Positions 56,128 to 64,000 of a stretch of 64,000 bases of DNA are shown here, piece by piece; the stretch's first letter is position 1, and each line of letters begins with the position of its first letter. The notes beneath the pieces are model-generated. The model worked only from the letters and a program-made list of their open reading frames with translations, ran no database searches and was not told where the DNA came from. A program made the translations under genes and the position numbers. This stretch comes from Alistipes sp. (GTDB lineage Bacteria > Bacteroidota > Bacteroidia > Bacteroidales > Rikenellaceae): contig JAGBEH010000007.1 in the NCBI GenBank assembly GCA_017937125.1, forward strand, positions 389,655-453,654, given 5' to 3'.

Positions 56128-56133
56128 ATACAT

Positions 56134-56141
56134 TACCTTTG
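56134..56141 (+). promoter_or_regulatory. -7 element of the integrase gene
   Basis: TACCTTTG matches TAnnTTTG, with TTTG at 56114-56117 only 16 bases before it. The direct repeats overlap this promoter region. Confidence 0.5.
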
Positions 56142-56180
56142 TTTCTCCTCGGGAATATTAAAAAAGGAGGAAAAAAGCGT

Positions 56181-57539
56181 ATGGGAAGACCAAAAAGACT
56201 ATATCCACTTGGCAGATACCGGCTCCGTGTCCCCAAAGATGCGGAAGCGGACAAAGCTTACCCTGTCGTTTTGGAATATACCTGGAACAGGGAGATTATC
56301 CGCAAAACGACAAATGTCTTTGCAAAAATTGCTGACTGGAATCAGAACGGCAATCAGGGACGAGGCGAATTGCGAGTCAGTTACGGAAGCGAGTATAAAC
56401 GTCTTAATCAGCTTCTGCTGGCCCGTGTTGAACGGATTGACAGTCTGCTTGCGGAGTATAATGAGAGGAATCCGAATCAGATTACAGCCGAAGTTGTGGC
56501 GGGCTTCCTTGCGGACAAGCCGCTTGCACGGCGAGACCAAGGGAAGGATTTTGTGGAATTTACTTTGGAGCGCCTTTCGTCCGATTACTCCCGAAACAGG
56601 ATTGGCAGGAGCCGTTATGAAAACGGCAAGAGTTGCATGAATATCTTCCAGACCTTTCTAAGGGCAACCAAACAAGGGTCCTATCGACCCGATGCAATCT
56701 ATGTTGGCGATATGACTCCGGAACTGCTGGACAGCTACATCGCTTGGCGTAGAGACGTAAAGTTGAACAGTGATGCGACAATTAACCATTCCTTGACGCC
56801 GATATTGAAAGCTTGCGCCTATGCGAGCGAGATGGGCATGATGGAACCTGCAGTCAATGCCAGGATTCAGGATATGCGTATCGTGTCAAAAGTTTCGCTT
56901 TCGGAAGAAGAAGCTGAGTTTGATGGCAAAAGTCTGTCCAAGGAGCAAATGTTATCTCTTCTTGAATATTACAAGACATGTCTTGAACCTCGCCGCAAGG
57001 AGTTTCTGGAAATGTTCTTATTTGCTTTCCATGCCTGCGGACTCCGTGTAGTGGATGTGATGACCTTGCAATGGAAACATATCGATTTTTCCCGGAAAGA
57101 GTTGCGGAAAATCATGATCAAGACGAACAAGCGCCATGTAATTCCTCTTGCGGAACCTGCCTTGAATATTCTGCACCGTTGGCAGGAGAAACGTGCCGGA
57201 TGCCGGTATGTATTCAACTTAGTAAAGGATGATCTGGATCTTGATGATGCAGAGGCTCTGTACAAAGCCCGTAACAATGCAACGAAATGTATCAATCAGT
57301 CGCTGGCGGTTGTCGGAGAACAGATAGGGCTTCCGTTTACCCTCTCAATGCATGTGGCCCGGCATTCGTTTGCGGTCTTTGCACTGAACAAGGGTCTTTC
57401 CATGTCGGTTGTCAGTCGTTTGCTCGGTCATGGAAGTACGGATGTCACCGAAAAGGTCTATGCCAAATTCCTGCCCGAAACGCTGTCGGCGGAAGTGGCT
57501 CGTCTGAAAGAGGATTTTGCATCTCTGGAAATTGTCTGA
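56181..57539 (+). CDS. tyrosine recombinase/integrase
   Basis: A 452-residue integrase. An N-terminal arm-binding domain (about 8-60), a core-binding SAM-like domain (about 118-235) and the catalytic domain (about 255-435) with Arg289 (HACGLRVVDV), His391-x-x-Arg394 (HVARHS), His417 (LLGHGST) and the nucleophile Tyr427 (KVYAKF) form a complete active site. The ATG at 56181 is supported by AAGGAGG ten bases upstream; an open frame extends back to 56139. It would integrate and excise the element. Target site not determined. Confidence 0.94.
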   Translation: MGRPKRLYPLGRYRLRVPKDAEADKAYPVVLEYTWNREIIRKTTNVFAKIADWNQNGNQGRGELRVSYGSEYKRLNQLLLARVERIDSLLAEYNERNPNQITAEVVAGFLADKPLARRDQGKDFVEFTLERLSSDYSRNRIGRSRYENGKSCMNIFQTFLRATKQGSYRPDAIYVGDMTPELLDSYIAWRRDVKLNSDATINHSLTPILKACAYASEMGMMEPAVNARIQDMRIVSKVSLSEEEAEFDGKSLSKEQMLSLLEYYKTCLEPRRKEFLEMFLFAFHACGLRVVDVMTLQWKHIDFSRKELRKIMIKTNKRHVIPLAEPALNILHRWQEKRAGCRYVFNLVKDDLDLDDAEALYKARNNATKCINQSLAVVGEQIGLPFTLSMHVARHSFAVFALNKGLSMSVVSRLLGHGSTDVTEKVYAKFLPETLSAEVARLKEDFASLEIV

Positions 57540-57596
57540 TAATTGTAGATGGCTATTATAAACAATCATTAATTTTATATCTAAAATTGATTTGAT

Positions 57597-58268
57597 ATGA
57601 CTATTACGAAGATATTCCTATTGCTGGTGTGCGCATTTGTTCTGGTATTGCTGCTTTCTACTATCTTTAATAAGCACCATAGGATAATCATGTGGTCTGC
57701 TGCAATAGTATTTTTTATAGGAACTCTGCTCCTTATAGGACTTGGGATAATTGATCCGGTAAAGGACAATCATCCTGATCCTGTCGTTATAACAGGCATT
57801 GTCACCGCCCTTATCTTATCGGGGCTATTTGCATACGGAGCAGAAAAACTGCACATCAAACTTAGGGAAAAGAATCAGCAAACCGTTCAAGCCATAGATA
57901 ATCAGTCAGAATGTCCGGATTCCCCAAAAGGGGTTGTATTGTCGGGAAGACTTGATACTTCACTTGCCCGTACAATCTTTACGAAAGCAATAGAAGCCGG
58001 ATATATTGAAGAGGTCGGGTTACATTATAGCTGGAAAGGGACAAAGGCTCTTCTTGCCTATATGTGTGGTCGAATATATTGCGGCGATTATCCTGAATAT
58101 TCCAAATACGAACAGAAGACTTTTTGGGAATTCGGCAACGGACTCTTTCCCGATGTCGAGCTTAACGCACTATTTGAACAGACCGGTATCGGACAGTCCC
58201 GGCAGAACAGGAGGGATATGCCCGTCCCTAACAATGCCGGAGAAATTGACAAGTTTTTTCAGAAGTGA
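57597..58268 (+). CDS. three-span membrane protein of unknown function
   Basis: A 223-residue protein with three hydrophobic segments at about 4-24, 29-50 and 63-82, then a soluble domain (about 85-223) of unknown fold with LAYMCGRIYCGDY and a late FPDVELNALF. It lies in the mobile element between integrase and HTH genes. Similar proteins occur in Bacteroides mobilizable elements, but no function can be given. Confidence 0.65.
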   Translation: MTITKIFLLLVCAFVLVLLLSTIFNKHHRIIMWSAAIVFFIGTLLLIGLGIIDPVKDNHPDPVVITGIVTALILSGLFAYGAEKLHIKLREKNQQTVQAIDNQSECPDSPKGVVLSGRLDTSLARTIFTKAIEAGYIEEVGLHYSWKGTKALLAYMCGRIYCGDYPEYSKYEQKTFWEFGNGLFPDVELNALFEQTGIGQSRQNRRDMPVPNNAGEIDKFFQK

Positions 58269-58607
58269 CAAAAAACGAAGAGTATTATCTTCGTTCTTGG
58301 CAAGTCTTAGCTTCTGGCTTGTTATGCATTTTGTTTTGCTTCATCTGGCAATCTTCGATTTTTTCAATTTTATTTTCCTCTTTTTTATTACTGGTAATCA
58401 ACTGGTTACATGCAAAGTTGTGACAGAATCATAACTTTCCATAACACCTGTCCTAACATTGGATAATTTATTGTAACTTATTAGTCCTCAGCTATTTCAT
58501 ACATTCGTGCCGTGATTCTGGTGCGATGTGCACAATCGTACCATATCGTATAACCAGGCTGAAGGTCTGAGTGTGCATCAGGGCAATCGGCCATAATTGT
58601 TTTAAGT
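58269..58607 (+). other. 339-base gap in the mobile element
   Basis: No supported gene. An 8-bp hairpin (AACGAAGA at 58274-58281 with TCTTCGTT at 58288-58295) follows the previous stop and may be a weak terminator. The rest is AT-rich, with no clear promoter before the HTH gene at 58608. Confidence 0.6.
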
Positions 58608-58937
58608 ATGGCTAAAGAAACGAATGTAGAGAAGCTATGCGACCGGGAATTGCTTGAAAAGATTCTCAGCATAGTGGAGAGACAAGAGAAACTGCCGCCT
58701 CCAGTTCATGAAGGCGGACACCGTCTATATGACAACAAGTCTTTGATGGAGAAATTGAACATCAAAGAAAAGTATCTGAAAAAGTTGCGAGACAACGGCT
58801 ATCTCGGCTACTCGCGTGAAGGTGATAAATACTGGTACACGCAGGAAGACGTAGACCGCTTTCTGCGTCGTTTCCATTATGAAGCTTTCGCTATTGGTGA
58901 TGACCTTCCCAAACAGGAAGGAGGTGGCTATGTTTAA
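58608..58937 (+). CDS. helix-turn-helix (excisionase-like) protein
   Basis: A 109-residue protein. The middle (about 42-90: LYDNKSLMEKLNIKEKYLKKLRDNGYLGYSREGDKYWYTQEDVDRFL) is a MerR/excisionase-type winged HTH. Proteins in this place in Bacteroides elements control excision or the downstream mobilization genes. Its stop overlaps the next gene by 8 bases. Confidence 0.85.
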   Translation: MAKETNVEKLCDRELLEKILSIVERQEKLPPPVHEGGHRLYDNKSLMEKLNIKEKYLKKLRDNGYLGYSREGDKYWYTQEDVDRFLRRFHYEAFAIGDDLPKQEGGGYV

Positions 58938-60429
58938 CATCGTTCATTTGACCAACATGCTTCGTTCGGAAGTGGAAGGCATTCCGGAAACAGGTCTTCC
59001 GTTAGATGCCTTCCCGGACAAGATACAGGAGATTATCCTCAATCTTGCCAGATACGAAAATTTCAATGTGGAATATACTGCGTCTATTGTTCTTTCTGCT
59101 GTCGCTACTGCAATAGGCAACTCTTGTCATATCCGTATAAAGGGCGAGTGGAAAACTTGCCCATCCCTTTATATGATGCTGGTCGGACGTCCCGGGCTTG
59201 GAAAGACTCCTCCCCTTGGTTTTATCTATAAGCCGATTAATGAGTATGATGACCGGCTGCATGAGAAATATAACGAGGAATATGACGAATATGAAAGAGC
59301 CATGTCAGCAGGCAAGCACGGAAGTGACGGGGAAGAACAACTGCTCAAGAAACCGAATTTTGTAACGACGGTCATTTATGATTCCACCCCGGAGGCGATG
59401 ATGAATATTCATCAGCATAATCAGCGTGGGATAACATTGGTCGTCGATGAAATCCTGGCTTTGTTCAATTCCGTCAAAAGGTACAACAGCAAGAACAACC
59501 TCATTGAAGATCTGCTGACAGCTTATAGCGGACAGCCGTTAAAGATTATCCGCAAATCAGAATCACGTCCTGTTCTAATCAAGAATCCATGTATAAATGT
59601 CATCGGTTCAGTACAGACAAATATGCTGCAGGAAGTCTTCCGTGCAGAGTTCCTTGCCAACGGATTGCTTGACCGTTTTCTGTTTGTCTACCCCAAAAAC
59701 AGGAAGATATCCGGATGGAGACGGGAAGAACGGAATACAGCCCGTCCTGATATCATGAATCAATGGAGGACAATAATCAACAGAATCCTAAGCATCCCCT
59801 GTATCCTTGATGATAAGGGTACAACGGTCAATCCCCGTATCATTACAATGTCTGACGATGCGGAAGAATATTTTTATGAATGGTACAATGGAATTATAGA
59901 TGCTGTAAATGCCATTGAGGATGATGCGGATGTTGAAAGCCGGAAGATGAAACTCAACGGCCATGTAGCACGTCTTGCCCTGTTGTTTCAGGTAATGAAA
60001 TGGGCTACTGATAGTGGAGATATGCAATATATTGAGCGGGATTCCGTAGAATCGGCGATCCGTATGATTGATTATTATGAGGAAACATACAGGAGGATTC
60101 AGGAAACCATTGTCATAAACAGTATCGGCGAAACGAAAGAAGCCTGGCTTTCTCTGTTGGAAGATCGGTTCACTTCCGGGGATGCTGTTATTGCCGGTAG
60201 AAAAGTTGATATGTCCCGACGTACCGTCTATTATGCGCTTGACCAATTATGTCGGCTTAAACACCCTCTTATAGAAAAGCTTCAGCATGGAGTCTATCGC
60301 AAACTTATGACAGAAAATACTGATGCACCTTGCACTATTGCACTTTCATCTTGTCAAGATACCGTGCAATCTTCTCAAAGTGCAAAAGTGCAGAGTGCAA
60401 CCACACTAAAATCAGAAGACCATGAGTGA
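58930..60429 (+). CDS. DUF3987 protein
   Basis: A 499-residue protein with a Walker A-like GRPGLGKT at 86-93, a Walker B-like TLVVDEIL region and the DUF3987 landmarks VTTVIYDSTPEAM and ANGLLDRFLFVYP. DUF3987 proteins are helicase/primase-associated and common in mobile elements. The ATG at 58930 is supported by GGAGG eight bases before it; an earlier in-frame start at 58879 would overlap the HTH gene heavily. The end overlaps the next gene by 8 bases. Confidence 0.87.
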   Translation: MFNIVHLTNMLRSEVEGIPETGLPLDAFPDKIQEIILNLARYENFNVEYTASIVLSAVATAIGNSCHIRIKGEWKTCPSLYMMLVGRPGLGKTPPLGFIYKPINEYDDRLHEKYNEEYDEYERAMSAGKHGSDGEEQLLKKPNFVTTVIYDSTPEAMMNIHQHNQRGITLVVDEILALFNSVKRYNSKNNLIEDLLTAYSGQPLKIIRKSESRPVLIKNPCINVIGSVQTNMLQEVFRAEFLANGLLDRFLFVYPKNRKISGWRREERNTARPDIMNQWRTIINRILSIPCILDDKGTTVNPRIITMSDDAEEYFYEWYNGIIDAVNAIEDDADVESRKMKLNGHVARLALLFQVMKWATDSGDMQYIERDSVESAIRMIDYYEETYRRIQETIVINSIGETKEAWLSLLEDRFTSGDAVIAGRKVDMSRRTVYYALDQLCRLKHPLIEKLQHGVYRKLMTENTDAPCTIALSSCQDTVQSSQSAKVQSATTLKSEDHE

Positions 60430-61450
60430 ATACAGATTCCATTTGCAGAAATACCGCCCTGGAAGCAAGACTACTTGTCCGAACTGTGGTAAAAGCCGAT
60501 GTTTTGTCAGGTATATTGATGAACAAGGCAGCATTAGCTTTCCCGGTAATGTCGGCAAGTGTGATCATGAAAACAGTTGTGGCTACCACTATACACCCAA
60601 GGAATACTTCAAGGATAATCCTGATGTATTAGAAATGGATGAGGGACGCGGCAAGTCACTTTTTTCTGCCCCTTATAAGACGGCAGATAAAATTCCGTCT
60701 TGTATTGCCCCTTCGTATATTCCTTCATCTTATGTGTTAAGGAGTCTGTCACATTATTCAATCAACCCCTTATATCATTATTTCTGTCATGTATTTGGCG
60801 AAAATGAGGCAAGCAGGTTGTTTGAAATGTATCGCATAGGGACATCTTCAAAATGGGGAGGTGCAACGGTTTTCTGGCAGACAGATATAAATGGACAGGT
60901 AAGAACCGGCAAGGTAATGTGCTATAATGCCGAGACAGGCCATCGGGTTAAAGAGCCTCAGGCTTTTGTCAGCTGGGCACATTCCGAGTTGAAGTTGCAG
61001 GATTTCCATTTGAAGCAATGTCTGTTTGGAGAACATCTTCTGAAAAATTCATCGTCTCCGGTAATGCTGGTGGAAAGTGAAAAGACCGCTGTTGTAATGA
61101 GCCATTTTATCCCCGATTATATATGGCTGGCAACAGGTGGTAAGAACGGTTGTTTCAATAGTGAAGCCATGCAGGTCCTCAAAGGCAGGGAGGTTACTCT
61201 CATCCCTGATTTAGGAGCAACCGAACAATGGAAAGAAAAGCCTGCTTTGTTGTCTGGAATATGCAAACGGGTTGTTGTGTCCAATGTTTTGGAATGTACA
61301 TCCGATGAAGAGCAACGCAGCCAAGGATTGGACATTGCAGACTTCTTTCTGTATTCACCATCAAAGAGACAGATACTCCATCAGATGATACAACGTAATC
61401 CAGCATTGCAGTTGCTCATTGATGAACTGGATCTGGAACTTATTGAATAG
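60422..61450 (+). CDS. DUF6371 primase/toprim-like protein
   Basis: A 342-residue protein with an N-terminal zinc-finger-like part (CPNCGKSRC at about 19-27 and CDHENSC at about 47-53) and a C-terminal toprim-like part (VMLVESEKTAVVMSH...WLATGGKNG, TLIPDLGA). This resembles DnaG-type primase layout and DUF6371 proteins of Bacteroides mobile elements, which likely help element replication. It is translationally coupled to DUF3987. Confidence 0.83.
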   Translation: MSEYRFHLQKYRPGSKTTCPNCGKSRCFVRYIDEQGSISFPGNVGKCDHENSCGYHYTPKEYFKDNPDVLEMDEGRGKSLFSAPYKTADKIPSCIAPSYIPSSYVLRSLSHYSINPLYHYFCHVFGENEASRLFEMYRIGTSSKWGGATVFWQTDINGQVRTGKVMCYNAETGHRVKEPQAFVSWAHSELKLQDFHLKQCLFGEHLLKNSSSPVMLVESEKTAVVMSHFIPDYIWLATGGKNGCFNSEAMQVLKGREVTLIPDLGATEQWKEKPALLSGICKRVVVSNVLECTSDEEQRSQGLDIADFFLYSPSKRQILHQMIQRNPALQLLIDELDLELIE

Positions 61451-61600
61451 TAAAGGAACTTGTTCCGAGGATTTATAGAAAGTCCTTAACACAATAAGGA
61501 CTTTTTGCCTGTCGGCAATAAAATCCGGTCATTGTCCCGCAGAGCGGACTGGCACAAGAGCAAGCTCAAATATTAATCATTTATCAAAAGAATACCATAT
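61451..61600 (+). other. gap upstream of the relaxase, candidate oriT
   Basis: A 150-base region directly before the relaxase gene. Besides the terminator it has a small hairpin TTGCC-TGTC-GGCAA (61505-61518 area) and an imperfect GTCCCGC/GCGGAC inverted repeat near 61537-61553. Origins of transfer of MobV elements usually lie just upstream of mob, so this is the best candidate. No nick-site consensus was identified. Confidence 0.35.
61479..61506 (+). terminator. intrinsic terminator after the primase-like gene
   Basis: AAAGTCCTTA at 61479-61488 pairs perfectly with TAAGGACTTT at 61495-61504, followed by T. It ends the HTH-DUF3987-DUF6371 unit. Confidence 0.85.
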
Positions 61601-63151
61601 ATGAATACAGATATTAAACAGGCCATGCATGTTGAAGCCGGGAAGTCATTCGGCACAGCAGAGGCGAATGAAAACGAAAGGCATTGGAATGACGACAAGA
61701 TTGACAGAAAGAATCAGGATCCGACCAATCACTATGACAAGACCCGAATGAAACTGAATTTCGAGATTGGGCCCGATGGGAAAGTTCATCCGTTAGGCTA
61801 TCAGGAGAAATCGCTTGAAGTACGTTTGCAGGAACGGTTGACTGAACTGGGCTGGAAACCCTTCAAGCCGGACAGTAAAATTCAACCAAACTGTTGTGCG
61901 AAATTTATCTTCGGAGGCAATCATGACCGTACACTTGAAATGGCATTTGGGACCCAAACCGTAAATCTGGACAAGGGTGCAGACAACAGCCATCTCCAGC
62001 GATGTCCGAAAATCGAACAATGGGCAAAAGATGTCTATGACTGGTGCGCCCGACGATACGGGCAGGAGAACATCATCGGTTTTCAGGTTCATCTCGATGA
62101 GAGCAGTCCGCATATCCATGCCTTGATCGTTCCAGTCGGACAACGAGCCAAAAGCGGACGCGAATGCGTCATGTGGTCGGCTAAGTTTGGCAAGAGCCGT
62201 TATGAGTATGGTCATATTCTTCGGGAAATGCACACCTCTCTATATGAAGAGGTAGGGAGCAAGTACGGGCTGGAGCGTGGTGACAGTATCGAAGGTCGGA
62301 ACGTCAGCCATCTTGGTAAACGCGATTATATCCGGAAACTGTCCAAAGATGCGAAACAGGCGGAGAAAGCAGTCAAGGGGCTGCAGACTATGATACGGAG
62401 GTTGGAAGCGCAGATATTCAGGTCTCAATCCCAACTTGAAGAAATTGAGAAGTCTCTGGCTTCCGGCAAAATCGCTCTTCAGGAATATGAAATTCAAAAG
62501 ACCAGGATACGAAAACAGATTTCCGAATACCAGTCAAAGCTTGAAGACAAGGCAGGTAAGCTTCAAGAAAAGGAGCAGGAACTGGAGCAGATGACAAAGA
62601 ATATAGACCGTGTCGGTAGACTGGCGCAACCTTTCCGCAATCACAAGATAGATTTTGAGCCGCCACAAATCACTAGTAAACCTCCGATATTCGGTGTTGA
62701 CAAATGGATTGAGGAGCAGAACAGGTCTATCGCCAGCCGATTCTTGAAGATTGTCCGTCAGATTGAAGAACGGTATCGAAAGGATGCCGAACAGCAAATA
62801 CAAGCGGTGCGGAATAATGCGTTGCTGGACTATCGGGAGTTTAAATGGCTGCAACAGGAGTATGCACGACTGACGGCTCTCAACGATAGTCAGACTGAAC
62901 AGATGCAAATAGTTCTTGACCAGCTGGCTGAGCCTTCTGTACGGGAACGAATCTTCTCTATCGCTGATGCTTTGATTGGCGGACAACCTGTTGTTGTTTC
63001 ATCCGGCGGAGGCGGTGGCAACGCCGACTCCGACCTTCGCTGGGATGGAAGAAGGCCAGATGAGGAGGAAGATACGTATCGTAGAAGATGTCTATTCCAT
63101 GCGTCGCATATCATTAGATTTGCCAATAGTGGATACAGAAAGAAATATTAA
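61601..63151 (+). CDS. MobV-family relaxase (Mob/Pre)
   Basis: A 516-residue plasmid-mobilization/recombination protein. The N-terminal relaxase domain has NHYDKTRMKLNFE (43-55) and the metal motif HLDESSPHIH at 164-173. A long coiled coil (about 260-375) and a variable C-terminus follow. It would nick at oriT and lead the strand into a recipient using a helper conjugative element, since no transfer genes are present in the window. Confidence 0.94.
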   Translation: MNTDIKQAMHVEAGKSFGTAEANENERHWNDDKIDRKNQDPTNHYDKTRMKLNFEIGPDGKVHPLGYQEKSLEVRLQERLTELGWKPFKPDSKIQPNCCAKFIFGGNHDRTLEMAFGTQTVNLDKGADNSHLQRCPKIEQWAKDVYDWCARRYGQENIIGFQVHLDESSPHIHALIVPVGQRAKSGRECVMWSAKFGKSRYEYGHILREMHTSLYEEVGSKYGLERGDSIEGRNVSHLGKRDYIRKLSKDAKQAEKAVKGLQTMIRRLEAQIFRSQSQLEEIEKSLASGKIALQEYEIQKTRIRKQISEYQSKLEDKAGKLQEKEQELEQMTKNIDRVGRLAQPFRNHKIDFEPPQITSKPPIFGVDKWIEEQNRSIASRFLKIVRQIEERYRKDAEQQIQAVRNNALLDYREFKWLQQEYARLTALNDSQTEQMQIVLDQLAEPSVRERIFSIADALIGGQPVVVSSGGGGGNADSDLRWDGRRPDEEEDTYRRRCLFHASHIIRFANSGYRKKY

Positions 63152-63251
63152 AAATAAGTTCTATTATTTTATCCCGGTTAAGTTGTAGCTTGGCTGGGAT
63201 TATTATTTAGTGTTTTAGAAAGATTTTGAACAATTTTAATTTTAGTTGATT

Positions 63252-63863
63252 ATGATTTACGGATATATTCGCGTTAGTAGCGACAAGCAGACAGTAGAAA
63301 ACCAGCGCTTCGAAATAAACAATTTTTGTGAGCGTGAGAGTATCCACATTGATGGATGGATAGAAGAAACCATTAGTGGAACTAAAGCATACGACAAAAG
63401 ACAATTGGGTAGACTGCTCAATAAAGTTCAAAAAGATGATTTAATCATCTGCGCTGAACTATCTCGACTCGGACGAAATCTTTTTATGATTATGGAAATA
63501 CTCAACATCTGTATGACACGAGAATGCAGAGTTTGGACTATTAAAGATAACTATCGTCTTGGTGATGACATTCAAAGTAAAGTATTAGCTTTTGCTTTTG
63601 GCTTATCAGCTGAAATTGAGAGAAATCTTATCAGTCAGAGAACAAAAGAGGCATTAGCTAGAAGGAAGCAAGAAGGAGTTATTCTTGGACGACCAAAGGG
63701 AAGAAAGAATGCTCCAGACAAATATAAGTTATCTGGTAAAGAAACATTGATTAAAGAATTATTATCTATAGAGGTTTCAAAACGTAAAATTGCTAAAATT
63801 TGCAAAGTTGACCGCAATACTCTTGCTCGTTTTATTAGAGAGCATTTAGCCGAAAACAATTGA
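63252..63863 (+). CDS. Mpi-type serine DNA invertase
   Basis: A 203-residue serine recombinase. The catalytic serine is Ser9 in GYIRVSSDKQ; LSRLGRN (about 73-79) and the E-helix region with EIERNLISQRTKEALARRK follow, and a C-terminal HTH (about 165-198, VSKRKIAKICKVDRNTLARF) binds DNA. Its size and sequence match the Bacteroides master invertase (Mpi) group, which flips promoters or gene segments. The ATG at 63252 is preferred over the TTG at 63246. The gene is much more AT-rich than its surroundings. The restriction-modification fragment begins next to its stop. Confidence 0.9.
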   Translation: MIYGYIRVSSDKQTVENQRFEINNFCERESIHIDGWIEETISGTKAYDKRQLGRLLNKVQKDDLIICAELSRLGRNLFMIMEILNICMTRECRVWTIKDNYRLGDDIQSKVLAFAFGLSAEIERNLISQRTKEALARRKQEGVILGRPKGRKNAPDKYKLSGKETLIKELLSIEVSKRKIAKICKVDRNTLARFIREHLAENN

Positions 63864-64000
63864 GCGTTTTTGTGCAGCAAGAGGGTGTTGATTGCGATTT
63901 CTTTTCATCTGAGTCCTGGGTTATACTCTCTCCAATAGAGCAGAGTATTAAACGAAAAATTGAGGCAGTCGGTACGCCTTTGAAGGATTGGGATATTCAA
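63860..64000 (+). CDS. TaqI-like specificity-domain fragment of a type IIG restriction-modification protein (partial)
   Basis: Reading the +2 frame relative to the invertase, the window end encodes WVILSPIEQSIKRKIEAVG and TPLKDWDIQ, the opening of the TaqI-like C-terminal specificity domain of Eco57I/type IIG enzymes. In full-length proteins this follows an N6-adenine methyltransferase domain, which is absent: the upstream frame is closed by a stop within the end of the invertase gene. The only starts are TTG at 63860 or GTG at 63869. It may be a silent target-recognition cassette or a broken gene; the 3' part lies outside the window. Confidence 0.7.
   Translation, partial: MSVFVQQEGVDCDFFSSESWVILSPIEQSIKRKIEAVGTPLKDWDIQ

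Larger units (their letters stand above)
56055..64000 (+). mobile_element. integrative mobilizable element, left part (right end outside window)
   Basis: From about 56055 the base composition becomes more AT-rich, codon use changes, and Shine-Dalgarno-like AGGAGG sequences appear before some genes. Gene order is integrase, membrane protein, HTH protein, DUF3987, DUF6371/primase-like, MobV relaxase, the set carried by Bacteroides mobilizable elements of the NBU/Tn4555 type. After the relaxase, from about 63160, the sequence turns still more AT-rich with an invertase and a restriction-modification fragment, likely cargo. The left boundary is an estimate; no att repeat partner can be seen. Confidence 0.8.

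Noticed and set aside
58006-58434. 142-residue open frame overlapping the three-span membrane protein
   Set aside because: Out-of-frame overlap with a better supported gene and no start signal.
1-64000. CRISPR arrays, rRNA and tRNA genes
   Set aside because: No regularly spaced repeats of CRISPR length and no tRNA or rRNA-like stretch was recognised on either strand by eye; a covariance-model scan was not possible.

Overview
The window reads as a chromosomal segment of a Bacteroidota bacterium, most likely Bacteroidales and probably Alistipes-like. The grounds are two SusC/SusD pairs, DUF5689, BACON and fimbrillin-like lipoproteins, DUF6377 regulators, a long NusB, promoters of the TTTG-N19-21-TAnnTTTG type, and almost no Shine-Dalgarno sequences outside the mobile element. 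The genus is a guess from overall flavour; no rRNA is present to test it.

Layout. (1) 1-2007: end of rpsI, then rpsB and tsf with a strong terminator. (2) 2146-5202, minus strand: a three-gene cassette of ABC exporter, HPr-kinase-like P-loop kinase and S26-like peptidase, the kind of export/maturation set seen around RiPPs, but with no recognisable precursor. (3) 5278-9700: a DUF6377 membrane regulator and a GH31 glycosidase. (4) 10196-27485, module A: two EEP-fold phosphodiesterase/nuclease-like proteins (one a large fusion), a lipoprotein, SusC, SusD, two DUF5689 lipoproteins, a third EEP protein and a calcineurin-like phosphoesterase. (5) 27806-46933, module B: two giant three-domain fimbrillin-like lipoproteins, a BACON lipoprotein, an EEP lipoprotein, SusC, SusD, two DUF5689 lipoproteins and a metallo-beta-lactamase-fold hydrolase. 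Modules A and B share the core order EEP - small lipoprotein/EEP - SusC - SusD - DUF5689 - DUF5689 and look like an old tandem duplication. (6) 47105-53097, minus strand: GH3, TSCPD protein, yajC, a second DUF6377 regulator, a DUF1573 lipoprotein and nusB. (7) 53295-55978: FAD oxidoreductase, a small unknown, PduO-type cobalamin adenosyltransferase, DUF2795. (8) about 56055 to the window end: an integrative mobilizable element with tyrosine integrase, HTH protein, DUF3987, DUF6371/primase-like protein and MobV relaxase, followed by an AT-rich Mpi-type serine invertase and the start of a TaqI-like specificity domain of a type IIG-like restriction-modification protein lacking its methyltransferase part.

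How it may work together: modules A and B appear to be two operons, each with its own promoter and terminator, coding for surface capture (SusCD, DUF5689, BACON), extracytoplasmic phosphodiester/phosphoester cleavage (four EEP proteins, one calcineurin-like enzyme, one MBL hydrolase) and possible surface adhesion (fimbrillin-like). I infer a scavenging system for a phosphodiester-containing polymer or lipid rather than a plain polysaccharide; GH31 and GH3 sit just outside. Two DUF6377 proteins flank the locus on opposite strands and are the only visible candidate regulators. No CRISPR, rRNA or tRNA was seen.
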